DNA of 64,000 bases. Origin: Podaxis mareebaensis. Its lineage: Eukaryota; Basidiomycota; Agaricomycetes; Agaricales; Agaricaceae. The position numbers and the translations under genes are program-made. Numbering within the stretch: the stretch's first letter is position 1; each line of letters opens with the position of its first letter. The notes beneath the pieces are model-generated. The model was not told the DNA's origin, did not search any database, and worked only from the letters and a program-made list of their open reading frames with translations. This document shows, piece by piece, positions 62,695 through 64,000 of this stretch. The stretch lies in contig JAEUWP010000335.1 in the NCBI GenBank assembly GCA_018524725.1, positions 372,001-436,000 of the forward strand. The letters run 5' to 3'.

Positions 62695-63335
62695 ATGACC
62701 ACTCAGAAAGGCCCCGTCATTGTTATCACAGGGACACCTGGAACTGGGAAGTCCACCCATGCTCAGCTGATAGCAAATGAATCGCCAGTCCCCTTGAAGC
62801 ACGTCAATGTCGGGGAATGGGTAAAAGAGAAAGGACTCTATGAGGAATACGACGAGGAATGGCAGAGCTATACAGTGGACGAAGATAAAGTGCGTTCCAT
62901 GGACTTCCTGGTCATCAACCGTCTTAAAACGATATAGTTGTTGGACGAGCTGGAACCAATCGTCGCGGAGGGGGGTGTCATATTAGATTGGCACACCTGC
63001 GAAATCTTCCCTGAGAGGTGGCCTGACCTTGTGGTGGTATTGAGGTGCAATCACACGCTACTCTGGGACCGATTAGAAAAAAGGTTAGTTCAAGACCTTC
63101 ACCTCTTCCACGAATTAACCTGAACTTCTACAGAGGATATCCCTTGAAAAAAATTCAGGAGAACAACGAAGCCGAGATTATGCAAGTCGTCTTGGAAGAA
63201 GCACGGTCGTCCTACCCTTCCGAAATCGTCGTTGAGCTACAAAGTGAAGGGACAGAAGATCTCGAATCCAACGTTGCCAGGATCGTAGAATGGATTCGGG
63301 CCTGGGAGAATGATCATCCCGGTGGCGAGGCATAA
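62695..63335 (+). CDS. FAP7: Adenylate kinase isoenzyme 6 / Fap7 (hCINAP)
   Basis: Nuclear ATPase/adenylate kinase needed for 20S to 18S rRNA maturation with uS11 (Rps14). Starts MTTQKGPVIVITGTPGTGKS with the P-loop GTPGTGKST. Then PLKHVNVGEWVKEKGLYEEY, DEEWQSYTVDEDK, LLDELEPIVAEGGVILDWHT, CEIFPERWPDLVVVLRC and TLLWDRLEKRGYPLKKIQEN, all family hallmarks. Three exons; introns 62889-62937 and about 63084-63133. About 180 residues, matching Fap7 (170-200). Start ATG 62695, stop 63333-63335. Confidence 0.94.
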
Positions 63336-63480
63336 ATTAAATGGGATGCTCCCGTAATTACACGCACAAAGATCTATCGCTCCGCAATCAGCTACCGAGT
63401 GCTACCTCGATGTCGAGGCCCGGTCACACATCTGGGCTCAGGATGCCCCCCATCGAGTTGGGTGGACATGTCCTTTAATC

Positions 63481-63847
63481 CTAGAAGAAGACAAAACGCC
63501 TGGTGCGTGAGCTGTTGTCCTTGGTATCCACTCTATATTTCCCGGGCGTACCTTGGCTCTCATCCATCCTCCAACCTTGAATTACTTTCCCTGGATCTGG
63601 CGCTGAGCCATGGAAATCATATCTCGGCAAGGTTTCGGCAATTGTTGGTGCAAAAAAGTTGGGATTCTGACCATGGTAGCGAGAATAATAAGAAGCAGGA
63701 CGTGCCAGAGAGCATGTGACAGTCATTGACATATGTCTTTTTGAGCAACAGAATATCCTTAGGCAAATGAACAGGTGCCTTCCAACGAACCTTGCGGTTC
63801 TCATCGCGCGACGTCAATTCTACCCAAGACTCGCCATTGTTATGGAG
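63481..63847 (-). CDS. Uncharacterised coding exons, 5' part unresolved
   Basis: Function unknown. A minus-strand frame reads NNGESWVELTSRDENRKVRW then KAPVHLPKDILLLKKTY. An intron of about 63 bases ending CATGGTCAG joins at phase 0 to NPNFFAPTIAETLPRYDFHG, SAPDPGKVIQGWRMDESQGT and PGKYRVDTKDNSSRTRRFVF, with stop at 63481-63483. Composition and the clean join support coding. The donor (GTCAAT) is weak and no in-frame ATG is found, so the start may lie in an exon nearer or beyond the right edge of the window. Confidence 0.5.
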
Positions 63848-64000
63848 ATTTTATGATCTTCGCGTGTGGACAAAAGGTGCGAAAACAGTAAGTTGAAAGG
63901 AGACGCGCGTTACCACGGAACGCTAACCCCACAATTAAGTATCAGAGAGATGATATCTAGTGAGTAATTGCTAAACAGATTCTCCTAATTCTATCTTTAC
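63848..64000. other. Right edge of window
   Basis: 153 bases, AT-rich, either promoter or an intron of the incomplete minus-strand gene. Nothing else recognised. Confidence 0.3.

Overview
This is a gene-dense eukaryotic window with no sign of bacterial or viral origin. Almost every gene is cut by many short introns (about 45-70 bases, GT-AG with one GC-AG case), intergenic gaps are small, and several families are typical of mushroom-forming fungi: a double-cupredoxin extracellular serine-rich protein, a DUF6697-like coiled-coil protein, Ser/Pro-rich orphan 7TM proteins and a pheromone-type MAP kinase. I read it as a nuclear contig of a basidiomycete, most likely Agaricomycetes; the sequence alone does not fix genus or order. 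All gene models below were joined by hand from exons using splice sites and family conservation, so outer ends are firmer than inner exon borders.

Layout, left part (1-17.3 kb): a NudE/NUDEL dynein regulator (minus, running off the left end), exosome subunit CSL4 (minus), pyruvate dehydrogenase E2 (plus, divergent from CSL4), a coiled-coil DUF6697-like protein, KEOPS threonylcarbamoyltransferase KAE1, a GT8 glycosyltransferase (minus), ribosomal protein eS28 (minus), lipoyl synthase (minus), the COX assembly factor CMC1 (plus, divergent from lipoyl synthase), peroxin PEX11 (minus) and fumarase (plus). Four of these are mitochondrial, and lipoyl synthase makes the cofactor carried by the E2 protein.

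Middle part (17.6-46.5 kb): chromatin remodeller INO80, a DHX29-like DExH RNA helicase, ribosomal protein eL22 (minus) divergent from dyskerin CBF5 (plus), a secreted cupredoxin protein (minus), a 1.7 kb gap holding a decayed tRNA-Pro-like element with a 13-base G run, a Fus3/Kss1-class MAP kinase, a SAP-like-domain protein (minus), a cytochrome b2-type L-lactate dehydrogenase, an MBD4-type thymine DNA glycosylase lacking the methyl-CpG-binding domain (minus), and a three-LIM-domain protein.

Right part (46.5-64 kb): a 7TM protein with a long disordered tail, a J-domain protein, two uncharacterised plus-strand genes, an uncharacterised acidic/Ser-rich protein (minus), a large intron-rich unknown protein (minus), RNA polymerase III subunit RPC5/Rpc37 (minus), a second multi-pass membrane protein with a cytosolic tail (minus), adenylate kinase 6/Fap7 (plus) and an incomplete unknown gene at the right edge.

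There is no operon, CRISPR array, prophage, intact transposon or secondary-metabolite cluster. Recurrent themes are ribosome/translation genes (eS28, eL22, CBF5, Fap7, DHX29, KAE1, RPC5), mitochondrial metabolism, short divergent promoters, and a CACGTG motif lying 60-160 bases upstream of several start codons. I did not find a convincing new multi-gene system; the best leads are the orphan genes, the ATG-only first exons, the promoter motif and the tRNA-like remnant.
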